Shown here: positions 1 through 8,405 of the stretch, piece by piece
How positions within the stretch are numbered: position 1 is the first letter of the stretch
Layout of the letters: each line of letters begins with the position of its first letter
DNA from: CAIWHR01 sp963734055
GTDB lineage: Bacteria; Pseudomonadota; Gammaproteobacteria; Burkholderiales; Casimicrobiaceae
Assembly: GCA_963734055.1 (NCBI GenBank)
Contig: CAVTFQ010000003.1
Location: 1 to 64,000, forward strand
DNA length: 64,000 bases
Reading direction: 5' to 3'
The notes under the pieces: model-generated
Databases searched by the model: none
Told to the model about the DNA's origin: nothing
The model's input: only the letters and a program-made list of their open reading frames with translations
Translations under genes and position numbers: made by a program

Positions 1-48
1 TTCATCTGTAAGAATTTCGTCCTCTTCATCATCCGCAATCCGGACGTC

Positions 49-59
49 GTGTGTCCGGT
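49..59 (+). repeat. 11-bp end repeat, left copy
   Basis: GTGTGTCCGGT occurs here, just beyond the integrase stop codon, and again at 19936-19946, just inside the tRNA-His fragment. An exact 11-base match between two short end regions is unlikely by chance. It could be an arm-type integrase binding site at each end of the island. This is inference only. Confidence 0.35.
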
Positions 60-72
60 GCCTGGTCGATTT

Positions 73-1071
73 CTACATCTTGTGGTTTGGCAAGGCCGCT
101 GTTGCCTGCGTACGGCGCATTGCCCAGGGCGCGAGATGCGCGTAACGCAGCACCATCTTCAAGTCGCGCCAGCCGCCGAGCTCCTGCAGCACCGCGAGCG
201 GAGTGCCGTTCTGCACGTGCCAGCTCGCCCACGCGTGCCGCAGGTCGTGCCAATGAAAGTCGCCGAGGCCGGCCGCCTTCACTGCTGCGAGCCAGGCAAC
301 TTGCGTCGGCTGCTTGATCGCCCCGCCACGGTACGGGAACACCCAGCGCGGGTGCGCCCCGAGCTGAAGCTGTAGCACCGCGATCGCGGCGTCAGAGAGC
401 GGCACCGCGAGATCGCGCTTGCCCTTCGCCTGGTCGGCGTGGATCCACGCGAGCCGGCGCCCGAGGTCGACCTGCGACCATTCGAGGTGCGTCACATTGG
501 ACTGCCGCAGCCCGGTAGCGAGCGAGAATTCCGCCATGGCCGCAAGGTGACATGGCAATGCGGTAATGAGCTTTCGCGCCTGTTCTTGCGTGGCCCAGCG
601 GATGCGCTTCTCGGGCTCGTGGCGCTTTGGAATCGGCGGCTTGACCGGAAGCCATCCCTTTTTGAATGCATGCCCGAGGACCGCCGATACGGCCGCCAGA
701 TGACGGTTTACCGTCGCCGGCCCGACGCCGGTCGCCGCCTTCTTCTTTCCGAGTGCGTCGAGTGCGTCCCGGTCGATCGCGGTCAACGGTTTGCCTTTGA
801 GCCACTTCGAGGTGAAGCGTAGCTGGTCCTTGCGATCGGACAGCGTGCGTAGATGCTTGTGTGCCTCGAGCCAGTCTAGGACAGCGGCGTCCCATGTAAC
901 GGCAGGACGTTCGCCGAGTCGGGCGTGTCGCCAGAGCTCGGCTTTGAGCCGGTCCGCGTACTCTTGCGCTTCGCGCCGGTCGATCGTGCCAGTGCTTTTT
1001 CTAATGCGCCGGCCCTGGTGCCAGAAATCACACCACCAAGCATCGGCCTCACTTCTTCGGAAGAGCCGCAT
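73..1071 (-). CDS. Phage/island-type tyrosine site-specific integrase
   Basis: A 332-residue tyrosine recombinase that would integrate and excise the island it borders. The N-terminal part (about 1-60) is an AP2-like arm-binding region, about 60-150 a SAM-like core-binding domain, and 160-330 the catalytic domain. Visible catalytic residues are Arg189 (GLRQSN), His275-x-x-Arg278 (HDLRH), Trp301 in place of the third His (GGW, common in this family) and Tyr310 (RYAHL). I place the start at 1071 because AGGAG lies a few bases upstream; the frame stays open further upstream but without family features. The gene points out of the island, with its stop 72 bases from the window edge, so the left attachment site should lie just outside. 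Likely partner: the tRNA-His fragment at 20040-20086. Confidence 0.93.
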   Translation of the reverse strand: MRLFRRSEADAWWCDFWHQGRRIRKSTGTIDRREAQEYADRLKAELWRHARLGERPAVTWDAAVLDWLEAHKHLRTLSDRKDQLRFTSKWLKGKPLTAIDRDALDALGKKKAATGVGPATVNRHLAAVSAVLGHAFKKGWLPVKPPIPKRHEPEKRIRWATQEQARKLITALPCHLAAMAEFSLATGLRQSNVTHLEWSQVDLGRRLAWIHADQAKGKRDLAVPLSDAAIAVLQLQLGAHPRWVFPYRGGAIKQPTQVAWLAAVKAAGLGDFHWHDLRHAWASWHVQNGTPLAVLQELGGWRDLKMVLRYAHLAPWAMRRTQATAALPNHKM

Positions 1072-1702
1072 TTCTTCTCCTCGCGCGCGTAGCGGCCGCG
1101 CGACCATCGAATTACGTCGACGTCGACCAACACCCACGCACGCTCGAGGGGACGCGGGAAGGAAATAGCACGCGCACGGACCGCCGCGCCGCTCCCGCTA
1201 CCCTGATGTTGCACCTAGACAGTAACGGCCCATGGCGGTGGATGCTAGCGTCCATAGGTCTCAGTGCGGCCATCATTTGTCGTTGACCGATGAAGACCGG
1301 GCGACCGCTTCAGACGGACAGCAGCCGTTCAGTCGCCGCTCATCAACGGGCGCGTTCGGCCATGACCTGCCGGTCGTCCTAGCCGTCCAATTTTCCGGCA
1401 CTAAGCCGTTCCGGCCCGCGGCAGAGTGTTGCGCCGTCCCGCCGCTGATCTGCTGCTCCAATCCATCCCGGCCTTCGAGTTCGATCAGCGCCTCAGCTGG
1501 TAACCACCACCGCAGCCGCTCGTCTGTGTGCGCCGCCGGGCCGCCTCGTCCCTGCCCCCGTCCGCCTGCCCGCGCGCGGCCACCCTGGCGTCGGTGCCCG
1601 CCCGCAAGTGCCACGACAAGCGTGCGCAGCAGCCCGTTGCCACCGAAAATGGACGCTTGTCCCGTGCCACCGACTTCCCCACACTCAGGCTCGCGTGCTT
1701 GA
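1072..1702. other. No supported gene
   Basis: About 630 bases between the integrase start and a decayed GMP reductase fragment. Several frames are open but none has a recognisable domain, a convincing ribosome binding site or protein-like composition. It is probably island debris plus the integrase promoter. Confidence 0.5.
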
Positions 1703-1900
1703 AATGACTATCCGTCGGTGGAGGGCAAGGAGGTGCTAGTGCCCTACCGCGGGCCGGTCGCCGGCACCGCGCAGGAGGTCTTGGGCGGCGTGCGCTCGGC
1801 CTGCACCTGCGTCGGCGCGCGGCGGCTGCGCGAGCTGTCCAAGCGGACGACGTTCGTGCGCGTCTCGCAGCAGGGGAACGACGCCTTCGGGCAGGCATAG
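1703..1900 (+). pseudogene. GMP reductase / IMP dehydrogenase-family 3' remnant
   Basis: The frame from 1703 encodes only the C-terminal tail of a GuaC-type GMP reductase. It contains VEGKEVLVPYRGPVAG, then a GGVRSACT stretch, GARRLRELSKRTTF and VRVSQQ, ending at a TAG. These segments match the conserved C-terminus of the family, but the catalytic barrel (over 250 residues) is absent and the frame begins directly after a stop. It is a stranded gene fragment, consistent with recombination at the island edge. GMP reductase rather than IMP dehydrogenase is favoured by the RRLRELSKRTTFVRVSQQ segment. Confidence 0.72.
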
Positions 1901-2007
1901 CCCGCGGCACGGCGCCGGCGCCCCCGCCGCGCGCCACTGGCACCGGTCCGGGCACCACCGCGACCGTGTTTCAGTGTGCCGGCGCGCTCGTCGCACCGGG
2001 CCAGCGG

Positions 2008-3351
2008 TCACATCCGCGCGAGTACCCGGTCGACCATCACCCCCGACTGCCCGAGGTAATTCGCCGGGTCGCACAGCTTCGCCAGCGCCGCGCGATCCAG
2101 GTGCCGGCTGATCTCCGGGTGAGCGGTAAGCAGGTCGAGGAGCGGGCGCTGCTTGGCCAGCGCCTCGCGGCACAGGTCGTAGACGAGATCGTGCGCATAC
2201 TCGCGGCCGATGTAGGGACCGAGCCCCATCATCACCGCCTCGCTCATCACCAGCCCATGCGTCAGGCCGATGTTGCGACGCATTGCCTGGACGTCGACTT
2301 CGAGGCCCTCGAGCACGAAGCGCGACTGCTTCAGCGCGCCGGCCATCAGGCAGAATGCCTCGGGCAGCACGATCCACTCGATCTCCCACGGACCGGTGCT
2401 GCGCTCATGGTCGGCGACCATCGCGTCCATCAGCGCTGCCGAATGCTGGCGCACGACGGAAATGGTGGCGTGGATGTAACAGCTGGAGATCGGGTTGCGC
2501 TTCTGCGGCATCGTGCTGCTCGAGCCGCGGCCGTGAGCGTAAGGCTCGTAGGCCTCCCCGACCTCGGTCTGCATCATCAGCTTGACGTCCATCGAGAGCT
2601 TGCCTAGCGTGCCGCCGACGAGGCCGAGGAAGGCGCCGACCTCGGCGATGTTGTCGCGGATCGTGTGCCAGGCGATCACCGGCTGCCCCAGCGCCAGCTC
2701 GGCGCAGAGTGCCGCCTGCGTTTCCATCGCGCCCGCCTGCAGCGATGCGAGCGTGCCCGCCGCGCCGGCGAACTCGCCGACCAACACCCTCGGGCGCAGC
2801 TGCGCGAGGCGCTCGCGGTGGCGCTCGATCGCCGACAGCAGGCCGGCCATCTTGTAGCCGAAGGTCACGGGGATTGCCTGCTGCAGGTTGCTACGGCCGA
2901 TCATCGGCGTGTCGCGGTGGGCCCTCGCGAGCTTGGCCATCGCCGCGGAGATTGCCGCCAGCTCGGTGTCGACGATCGCGAGCGCCTCGCGGATCTGCAG
3001 CACCGTCGCGGTGTCGGTGATGTCCTGTGTGGTCGCGCCCCAGTGGCAGTATTCGCCGAGTTTGTCGCGACACAGCAGGTTGAGCTGCGAGACGACGCCG
3101 AGTATCGGGTAGCCGATGCGCTCGGTTTGCTGCCGCAGCTTGGCCATGTCGATCTCCTCGAGCCTGCAGTGGCTGACGATCTCGTCGGCGGCCTTCTGTG
3201 GGATCAGGCCGAGGCGGCCCTGGACGCGGGCCAGCGCCGCCTCGATGTCGAGGTATTTCCGGGTCCGGTTCTCGTCGGACCAGACCTCGCGCATCGCGTC
3301 GCTGCTGAAGATGCCCTGGAAGATCGCGGAGTCGATGATCGTGGAAGCCAT
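2008..3351 (-). CDS. Aspartase/fumarase-superfamily lyase (PcaB/PurB-like); candidate aconitate decarboxylase
   Basis: 447 residues of the fumarase/aspartase superfamily, closest in style to 3-carboxymuconate cycloisomerase and adenylosuccinate lyase. Family marks are HWGATTQD (103-110) and the mobile signature loop SSSTMPQKRNP (about 277-287) with the catalytic serine. In the second conserved region, where lyases have T-H-L-Q and PcaB has T-W-L-Q, this protein has S-N-L-Q (Asn at about 155), so the usual general-acid His is missing and a different reaction is plausible. It is last in a minus-strand operon with itaconate-type CoA genes. The fungal trans-aconitate decarboxylase Tad1 belongs to this superfamily, so decarboxylation of aconitate to itaconate is my inference. 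ATG at 3351 follows TTGGAG; 31 bases separate it from the upstream gene. Confidence 0.8.
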   Translation of the reverse strand: MASTIIDSAIFQGIFSSDAMREVWSDENRTRKYLDIEAALARVQGRLGLIPQKAADEIVSHCRLEEIDMAKLRQQTERIGYPILGVVSQLNLLCRDKLGEYCHWGATTQDITDTATVLQIREALAIVDTELAAISAAMAKLARAHRDTPMIGRSNLQQAIPVTFGYKMAGLLSAIERHRERLAQLRPRVLVGEFAGAAGTLASLQAGAMETQAALCAELALGQPVIAWHTIRDNIAEVGAFLGLVGGTLGKLSMDVKLMMQTEVGEAYEPYAHGRGSSSTMPQKRNPISSCYIHATISVVRQHSAALMDAMVADHERSTGPWEIEWIVLPEAFCLMAGALKQSRFVLEGLEVDVQAMRRNIGLTHGLVMSEAVMMGLGPYIGREYAHDLVYDLCREALAKQRPLLDLLTAHPEISRHLDRAALAKLCDPANYLGQSGVMVDRVLARM

Positions 3352-3382
3352 GTTGTGTTGCTCCAAGGGTTGGATGGGGGAT

Positions 3383-4246
3383 TCAGCAGCCGGCGCGCTG
3401 CAACGTACGCCTCGCCTGCAGGACCACCGGACGGTCGATCATCCGGCCGTCGAGGCGGGCGGCACCGGGCGACGCGGCTTCGGCGGCCAACGCGCGTCGC
3501 GCCCAGTCGAGGGCCTCCGGGCTCGGCGCCAGCGCCGCGTGGATCGCCACGACCTGCTTCGGGTGGATGCACAGCTTGGCGCCGAAGCCGTGCCGGCGCG
3601 ACCAGGCCAGGTCGGCCAGCAGCCGCGCCTCGTCGTCGATCTGCGGCGTGACGCCGGCAATTGGGGCCGCGAGCCCGTTGACGCGCGCCGCGATCGCCAT
3701 CCGGCTGGCGGCGTAGGCGAGCCCGTCGGATTGCTCGGCGATGTCGAGATCGAGGTCGACGGCGTAGTCGAGCGTGCCGAAGGCGAGCCGCGTCACGCCG
3801 GCTGCCGCCGCCACGGCATCGACCCGCGCCACGCCGCGCGCGCTTTCCACCAGCGCCAGCACGCGCGCACCCTGCAGGGCGGCGCAGACCGCGCCAATCT
3901 CCTCGGACGCTTCCGCCTTCGGAAGCATAACTGCGCAAAGGCAGGTGTCGCGTAGCAGGCGCAAGTCAACGGCGAAACATGACGAAGCAGTATCGTTGAT
4001 GCGGACGACGACGCGGGCGCGCTCGCCGGGGCTGGCCCTGGCCGCCCAGTCCGCGATCGCGTCGCGGGCGTCGCCCTTGGCCTCCGCGGCGACGGCGTCC
4101 TCCAGATCGAGCACGACCGCGTCCGCGCCGCTAGCGAAGGCCTTGGCAAAGCGCTCAGGCCGATTGCCCGGCACGAACAGAAAGGTGCGCGCCTCCGTTG
4201 CCTCGGTAGGCAGCGAACGAAGTGAACTCGAGGATTCTCCGTTCAT
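3383..4246 (-). CDS. ccl: HpcH/HpaI-family CoA-ester lyase, probable (S)-citramalyl-CoA lyase
   Basis: 287 residues of the citrate-lyase beta-subunit (CitE-like, HpcH/HpaI aldolase) family, a TIM barrel using Mg. The N-terminus carries FLFVPGNRPERF (CoA/phosphate contacts) followed by DAVVLDLEDAV with the metal-binding acidic residues. The length is right for single-chain citramalyl-CoA, malyl-CoA or citryl-CoA lyases. ATG at 4246 begins one base after the stop of the CoA-transferase, so the two are tightly coupled. Beside a CaiB-type transferase and a MaoC-type hydratase, cleavage of citramalyl-CoA to acetyl-CoA and pyruvate, the last step of itaconate breakdown, is the best assignment. Malyl-CoA lyase is the main alternative. 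Confidence 0.82.
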   Translation of the reverse strand: MNGESSSSLRSLPTEATEARTFLFVPGNRPERFAKAFASGADAVVLDLEDAVAAEAKGDARDAIADWAARASPGERARVVVRINDTASSCFAVDLRLLRDTCLCAVMLPKAEASEEIGAVCAALQGARVLALVESARGVARVDAVAAAAGVTRLAFGTLDYAVDLDLDIAEQSDGLAYAASRMAIAARVNGLAAPIAGVTPQIDDEARLLADLAWSRRHGFGAKLCIHPKQVVAIHAALAPSPEALDWARRALAAEAASPGAARLDGRMIDRPVVLQARRTLQRAGC

Positions 4247-4247
4247 G

Positions 4248-5426
4248 TCAGATGGCCCCGGCCGCACGCAGCGCATGCACGCCGGCCGCATCGATGCCAA
4301 GTTCGGTGAGGATCGTGTCGGTGTGCTCACCTAGCGCGGGCACAGGGTCCATGCGCGGCCCCGTGTCCCAGCTCCCCGGCGGCAGCAGCGCCGGCAGCGC
4401 CCCGACCGGCGAGCCGATCTCGCGCCAGCGTTCGCGCGCCGCGAGCTGCGGGTGCTGCCACACCTCGGCCATCGTATTGACGCGCGCGTTGGCGATCTGC
4501 GCGGCCTCCAGCCGCGCGACGACCTCGGCGGCGTCGAGCGCCGAGAACGCCTCGACGATCAGCGTGCGCAGCGCGTCGCGCGCGGCCACCCGCTTCGAAT
4601 TGCCGGTAAAGCGCGGATCGGTGGCGAGTGCCGGCTGCAGCAGTACCTTGGCGCAGAAGGCGACCCACTCGCGCTCGTTCTGCAATCCGAGCATTACGAT
4701 GCTGCCGTCGCCGGCGGGGAACGGCCCGTAGGGGTAGATGGTGGCGTGGCTCGCGCCGGTGCGCGGCGGCGGCGGCGCGCCGTCGAACGCGTAATAGAGC
4801 GGATAGCTCGTCCACTCGACGAGCGACTCCAGCAGCGAGATGTCGATGCGCTGGCCACGCCCGGTCTGGGCGCGCTGCAGCGCGGCGGCGAGGATCTGGC
4901 TGTACGCATACATGCCGGCGGCGATGTCGGCAATCGACGGGCCCGCCTTGCAGGGGTCGTCCGGCGTGCCGGTCACCGAGACGAAGCCGGCCTCGCTTTG
5001 GATCAGGAGATCGTAGGCCTTCTTGTCGCGGTAGGGGCCGTCGTCGCCGTAGCCCGAGATGTCACACACAATGATGCTCGGCTTGGCGGCGCTGAGACGA
5101 TCGTAGCCGAGGCCGAGCCGCGCCGCAGCGCCAGGGGCGAGGTTCTGCACGACGATGTCGGCCTTTTCCAGCACCAGGCGCTGCAGCAGCCGGTTCGCTT
5201 CGGGATGCTTTACATCGAGCGTCAGACTCTCCTTCGAGCGGTTGGTCCAGACGAAGTGCGAAGCCATCCCGCGCACGCGCTCATCGTAGCCGCGGGCGAA
5301 GTCGCCCACGCCGGGACGCTCGATCTTGATCACGCGCGCGCCGAGGTCGGCGAGCTGGCGGGTCGCGAACGGACCGGCGATCGCGTGCTCGAGGGTCACG
5401 ACGGTCATGCCTTTCAGCGGCTGCAT
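4248..5426 (-). CDS. ict: CaiB/BaiF-family (class III) CoA-transferase, probable itaconate CoA-transferase
   Basis: 392 residues of the class III CoA-transferase family, cytoplasmic, which moves CoA between carboxylic acids through an aspartyl intermediate. The predicted catalytic Asp is about 139 in AYDLLIQSEAG. The N-terminal GPFATRQLADLGARVIKIERP segment is typical. The start follows AGGGAG, and the gene begins 13 bases after the hydratase stop. The order hydratase, transferase, citramalyl-CoA lyase next to TRAP genes resembles the itaconate locus of Pseudomonas aeruginosa (ich, ict, ccl), which supports itaconate as acceptor and succinyl-CoA as donor. Mesaconate or another C5 dicarboxylate is possible; sequence alone does not settle the substrate. 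Confidence 0.82.
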   Translation of the reverse strand: MQPLKGMTVVTLEHAIAGPFATRQLADLGARVIKIERPGVGDFARGYDERVRGMASHFVWTNRSKESLTLDVKHPEANRLLQRLVLEKADIVVQNLAPGAAARLGLGYDRLSAAKPSIIVCDISGYGDDGPYRDKKAYDLLIQSEAGFVSVTGTPDDPCKAGPSIADIAAGMYAYSQILAAALQRAQTGRGQRIDISLLESLVEWTSYPLYYAFDGAPPPPRTGASHATIYPYGPFPAGDGSIVMLGLQNEREWVAFCAKVLLQPALATDPRFTGNSKRVAARDALRTLIVEAFSALDAAEVVARLEAAQIANARVNTMAEVWQHPQLAARERWREIGSPVGALPALLPPGSWDTGPRMDPVPALGEHTDTILTELGIDAAGVHALRAAGAI

Positions 5427-5439
5427 GGTGTTATCTCCC

Positions 5440-6294
5440 TCAACGCAGCGTGGCGCTGGCGTCCATCGTCAGCCAGCCCTCGTGGTCCTGTGCCCACAGC
5501 CTGACGCTCTTCCCGTCCGGCTGCGGCGCGCCGTTGACGCGAAACGGATGGAGGTCGAACGTGGGCCGCACCGCCTTGAACACATACGTCGCCACGTCGG
5601 CGGCGGGCTGCTCGCGGCGCAGCAGGTCGAGCAGCAGCGTGGCGATCAGCGGGCCGTGCACGACCAGGCCCGGATAGCCCTCGACCTCGGTGACGTAGCG
5701 CCGGTCGTAGTGGATCCGGTGGCCGTTGAAGGTCAGCGCCGAGTACCGGAACAGCAGCACGTCGTCGGGAACGATCTCGCGCTGCCACGATGCGCCAGCC
5801 GGCGTTTGCTGCGGCGGCGGCGGCACGTCGTTAGGGCGCTGCGCCTCGCGGTAGACGATGTCGTGGAACTCCACCAGCGCCGGGTCGCCGGCGCCGTTGC
5901 AGCGGAGCTCGTGACGGACCTTCACGAACACCAGCTTCCCGGTGCGCCCCTCCTTCGCGGTGACGTCGGCGATGGTCGAGGTGCGCAGGACCTCGTCGCC
6001 GACGCGGATCGGCGCGCGGAACTCGAACTGGCTGCCCGCCCACATCCGCCGCGGCAGCGCCACCGGCGGCAGGAAGCCGCCGCGCTTGGCGTGCCCGTCG
6101 GGACCGATGTCGCTTTGCCGGTGCATCGGCAGGAAATACAGCCAGTGCCACAGCGGCGGCAGCGGGGTGCCGGCCGCCACGTCGGCGGCCGGGTGGTCGA
6201 GGGTGGCGGTCAGCGCCCGCACCGGTGCGGCGGTGATGGTGTCGCGCAGCGACTCGCTGCGGCCGATCCATGCGGTGAGGTCTTCGGTGATCAT
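5440..6294 (-). CDS. ich: MaoC-like double hot-dog hydratase, probable itaconyl-CoA / mesaconyl-C4-CoA hydratase
   Basis: 284 residues, the usual length of the FAS1-like dehydratase plus MaoC group that contains itaconyl-CoA and mesaconyl-C4-CoA hydratases. The N-terminal hot-dog (about 10-150) includes LPMHRQSDIGPDGHAKRGGF. The C-terminal MaoC-like half (about 175-280) has FNGHRIHYD (189-197), the hydratase loop with catalytic Asn/His, and GYPGLVVHGPL. It would hydrate itaconyl-CoA to (S)-citramalyl-CoA. It lies between the TRAP permease gene (gap of 90 bases) and the CoA-transferase. If the substrate were mesaconyl-C4-CoA the product would still be citramalyl-CoA. Confidence 0.82.
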   Translation of the reverse strand: MITEDLTAWIGRSESLRDTITAAPVRALTATLDHPAADVAAGTPLPPLWHWLYFLPMHRQSDIGPDGHAKRGGFLPPVALPRRMWAGSQFEFRAPIRVGDEVLRTSTIADVTAKEGRTGKLVFVKVRHELRCNGAGDPALVEFHDIVYREAQRPNDVPPPPQQTPAGASWQREIVPDDVLLFRYSALTFNGHRIHYDRRYVTEVEGYPGLVVHGPLIATLLLDLLRREQPAADVATYVFKAVRPTFDLHPFRVNGAPQPDGKSVRLWAQDHEGWLTMDASATLR

Positions 6295-6384
6295 CGTCGT
6301 CGTCTTCGTCGTTTGAGGGTGCCCGGCGCCGTCACCGGCAGGCGCATGCCGGATCGCGGCACGTCGTATGCGCCCGGCGGAGCG

Positions 6385-7668
6385 CTACATGGCGCCGATC
6401 GCGTGAGGAAACCACAGGGTCAGCGCCGGCCAGTAGGTGACAGCGACCAGGAATACCAGCATCGTCAGCAGCCATGGCCAGACCGCCACCGTGAGTTCGG
6501 TGATGCCCATCTTGGTGATCCCGGAGGCCACGTACAGGTTCAGCCCGACCGGCGGATGGCACATGCCGATCTCCATGTTGACGGTCATGATGATGCCGAA
6601 GTGGATCGGATCGATGCCCAGCTTGATCGCGATCGGGAAAAGGATCGGCGCCAGGATCAGGATGATCGACGACGGCTCCATGAAGTTGCCCGCCGCCAGC
6701 AGGAGGACGTTCGCCATCAGCAGGAAGGTGACGGTGCCCAGGCCCTGCGAGAGCATCCACCCGGCGAGCTGCTCCGGCACGTGCTGGTAGGACATCAGGA
6801 ACGAGAACAGCGCGGCGTTGGTGATGATGTAGAGCAGCATCGCGCTCATGTTCGCCGACGACAACAGCACCTTGCCCACGTCGCTCAGGCGCATGTCCTT
6901 GTAGACGAACACCGCGACCACGAAGGCGTAGACCGCGGCCACCGCGGCGGCCTCGGTGGGCGTGAACACGCCGGAATAGATGCCGCCCATCACGATGATG
7001 ATCAGCAGCACGCCCCAGATCGACTCGCGCAGCGCCTTGCCCCGCTCGGCCCAGGTGGCTTTCGGCTGGCGCGGGTAGTTGTTCTTGCGCGCGATGCGCC
7101 AGGTGGTGAACCCCAGCAGCAGCGCCAGCACGATGCCGGGCACGACGCCCGCCATGAACAGCGCGCCGATCGACGAGTTGGTCGACACCGCGTAGATGAT
7201 CATCGCGATCGACGGCGGGATCAGGATCCCCAGGCCGCCCGACGTGGTGACGACCCCGGCGCCGAAGCGCATCGGGTAGCCCGCCTTCACCATCGCCGGC
7301 AGCAGGATCGAGCCGATCGCCACCACCGTCGCCGGCGACGAGCCGGAGATCGCCGCGAACAGCGCGCAGGCCAGCACGCCGGAGAGCCCCAGGCCGCCGT
7401 AGAGGTGGCCGACCATCGACGTCGCGAAACGGATCATCCGCCGCGCCACGCCGCCGTGGGTGAGGAAGGTGCCGGCCAGGATGAAGAACGGGATCGCCAT
7501 GATCTCGAACTTCTCGATGCCGGTGAACAGCTTCAGCGCAACCGACTCGATCGGCACCTGCGTGAAGGTGTACAGGAACGTGAGCACCGTGAGGCCGAGC
7601 GCGATCGAGATCGGCATGCCGCTGATCATCAGCGCGATCAGCAGCGAGATGATGATGATCGTGCTCAT
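6385..7668 (-). CDS. dctM: TRAP transporter large permease subunit DctM
   Basis: 427 residues, almost wholly hydrophobic, with about a dozen membrane segments, the size and pattern of the TRAP DctM ion-coupling subunit. The N-terminus (IIIISLLIALMISGMPISIA) and internal segments such as GSSPATVVAIGSILLPAM and GGLGILIPPSIAMIIYA are characteristic. Its ATG overlaps the dctQ stop (ATGA), so the two are translationally coupled. It drives Na+- or H+-coupled uptake of a carboxylate delivered by DctP. The operon suggests tricarballylate, aconitate or itaconate, which cannot be read from sequence. Confidence 0.92.
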   Translation of the reverse strand: MSTIIIISLLIALMISGMPISIALGLTVLTFLYTFTQVPIESVALKLFTGIEKFEIMAIPFFILAGTFLTHGGVARRMIRFATSMVGHLYGGLGLSGVLACALFAAISGSSPATVVAIGSILLPAMVKAGYPMRFGAGVVTTSGGLGILIPPSIAMIIYAVSTNSSIGALFMAGVVPGIVLALLLGFTTWRIARKNNYPRQPKATWAERGKALRESIWGVLLIIIVMGGIYSGVFTPTEAAAVAAVYAFVVAVFVYKDMRLSDVGKVLLSSANMSAMLLYIITNAALFSFLMSYQHVPEQLAGWMLSQGLGTVTFLLMANVLLLAAGNFMEPSSIILILAPILFPIAIKLGIDPIHFGIIMTVNMEIGMCHPPVGLNLYVASGITKMGITELTVAVWPWLLTMLVFLVAVTYWPALTLWFPHAIGAM

Positions 7669-8321
7669 GGCTTGCGGCCCTCGTCCGTGCCCGCGGGGCC
7701 GGGCGGCTGCACGTCGTGCGGGTGGAACTCGTCCTCGCCCTCGATGCCTTCGACGTGGCCGTGGTCGTGGTGCGGCAGCTCGCCGGTGCGCGCGAACGCG
7801 ACGGCGACCTGGAGGAAGCGGAAGCACATCAGCGCCGAGCCCAGCGGAATCGCCGAATAGACGATCCAGGTCTGCCACTCGAGATCGGGCGTCGTCGGAC
7901 CCGGGTACATCCCCTCAGGCACGCTTCCGAGCGCATGGACGAAGGCGTAGTGCGCGCCGTTCTCCCAGACGAAGGTTGCCCCGAGCACCGCGACGATGCC
8001 GGTGAACGTGGCGCCGGCGAGCAGCCCGAACATGATGAAGACGCGGCGCTTGCGCTCATTGAGCGCGTTGATCAGCACGTCGACGCCGACATGGATGCCG
8101 GTGCGCACGCCATAGGCGGCGCCGAACTTGGCCATCCAGACGAACATGATGATGCACAGCTCCTGCGCCCAGGACATGTTGATGCCCAACGCCATCTGCT
8201 GCACCCCGGGGATCGCCCAGGACGCGAGAAAACGATGCACCACGGCGGCGAAGATCACCACTGTCGCTGCCGAGATGAGGAAGGCGATCAGCACCTCCTC
8301 GAGTCGATCGAGTACTTTCAT
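7665..8321 (-). CDS. dctQ: TRAP transporter small permease subunit DctQ
   Basis: 218 residues with four predicted membrane segments, the DctQ pattern. Start at 8321 is chosen for its GGAG and for MKVLDRLEEV, a typical DctQ N-terminus. Unusual features are a longer third-to-fourth helix loop and a charged, His/Glu-rich cytoplasmic tail (from about residue 185: HHDHGH, GEDEFHPHD), rarely this marked in DctQ and possibly metal-binding. It overlaps dctM by four bases. It bridges DctP docking and DctM. Confidence 0.88.
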   Translation of the reverse strand: MKVLDRLEEVLIAFLISAATVVIFAAVVHRFLASWAIPGVQQMALGINMSWAQELCIIMFVWMAKFGAAYGVRTGIHVGVDVLINALNERKRRVFIMFGLLAGATFTGIVAVLGATFVWENGAHYAFVHALGSVPEGMYPGPTTPDLEWQTWIVYSAIPLGSALMCFRFLQVAVAFARTGELPHHDHGHVEGIEGEDEFHPHDVQPPGPAGTDEGRKP

Positions 8322-8405
8322 GTCGCGCTCCGGTCCAGGGGGCAGGAGGGAACGGCGCGCCGCCCGCGGCAACCGGTGCCGGCCGCCGCGGGTCGGCGCC
8401 GCCGA

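Noticed and set aside
1232..1702. Plus-strand frame of 156 residues
   Set aside because: No domain, no ribosome binding site and Pro/Ser/Arg-rich composition.
5326..7860. 844-residue plus-strand open frame opposite the hydratase and TRAP genes
   Set aside because: Arg/His/Asp-rich shadow of GC-rich codons; no domains, and it runs across several well-supported genes on the other strand.
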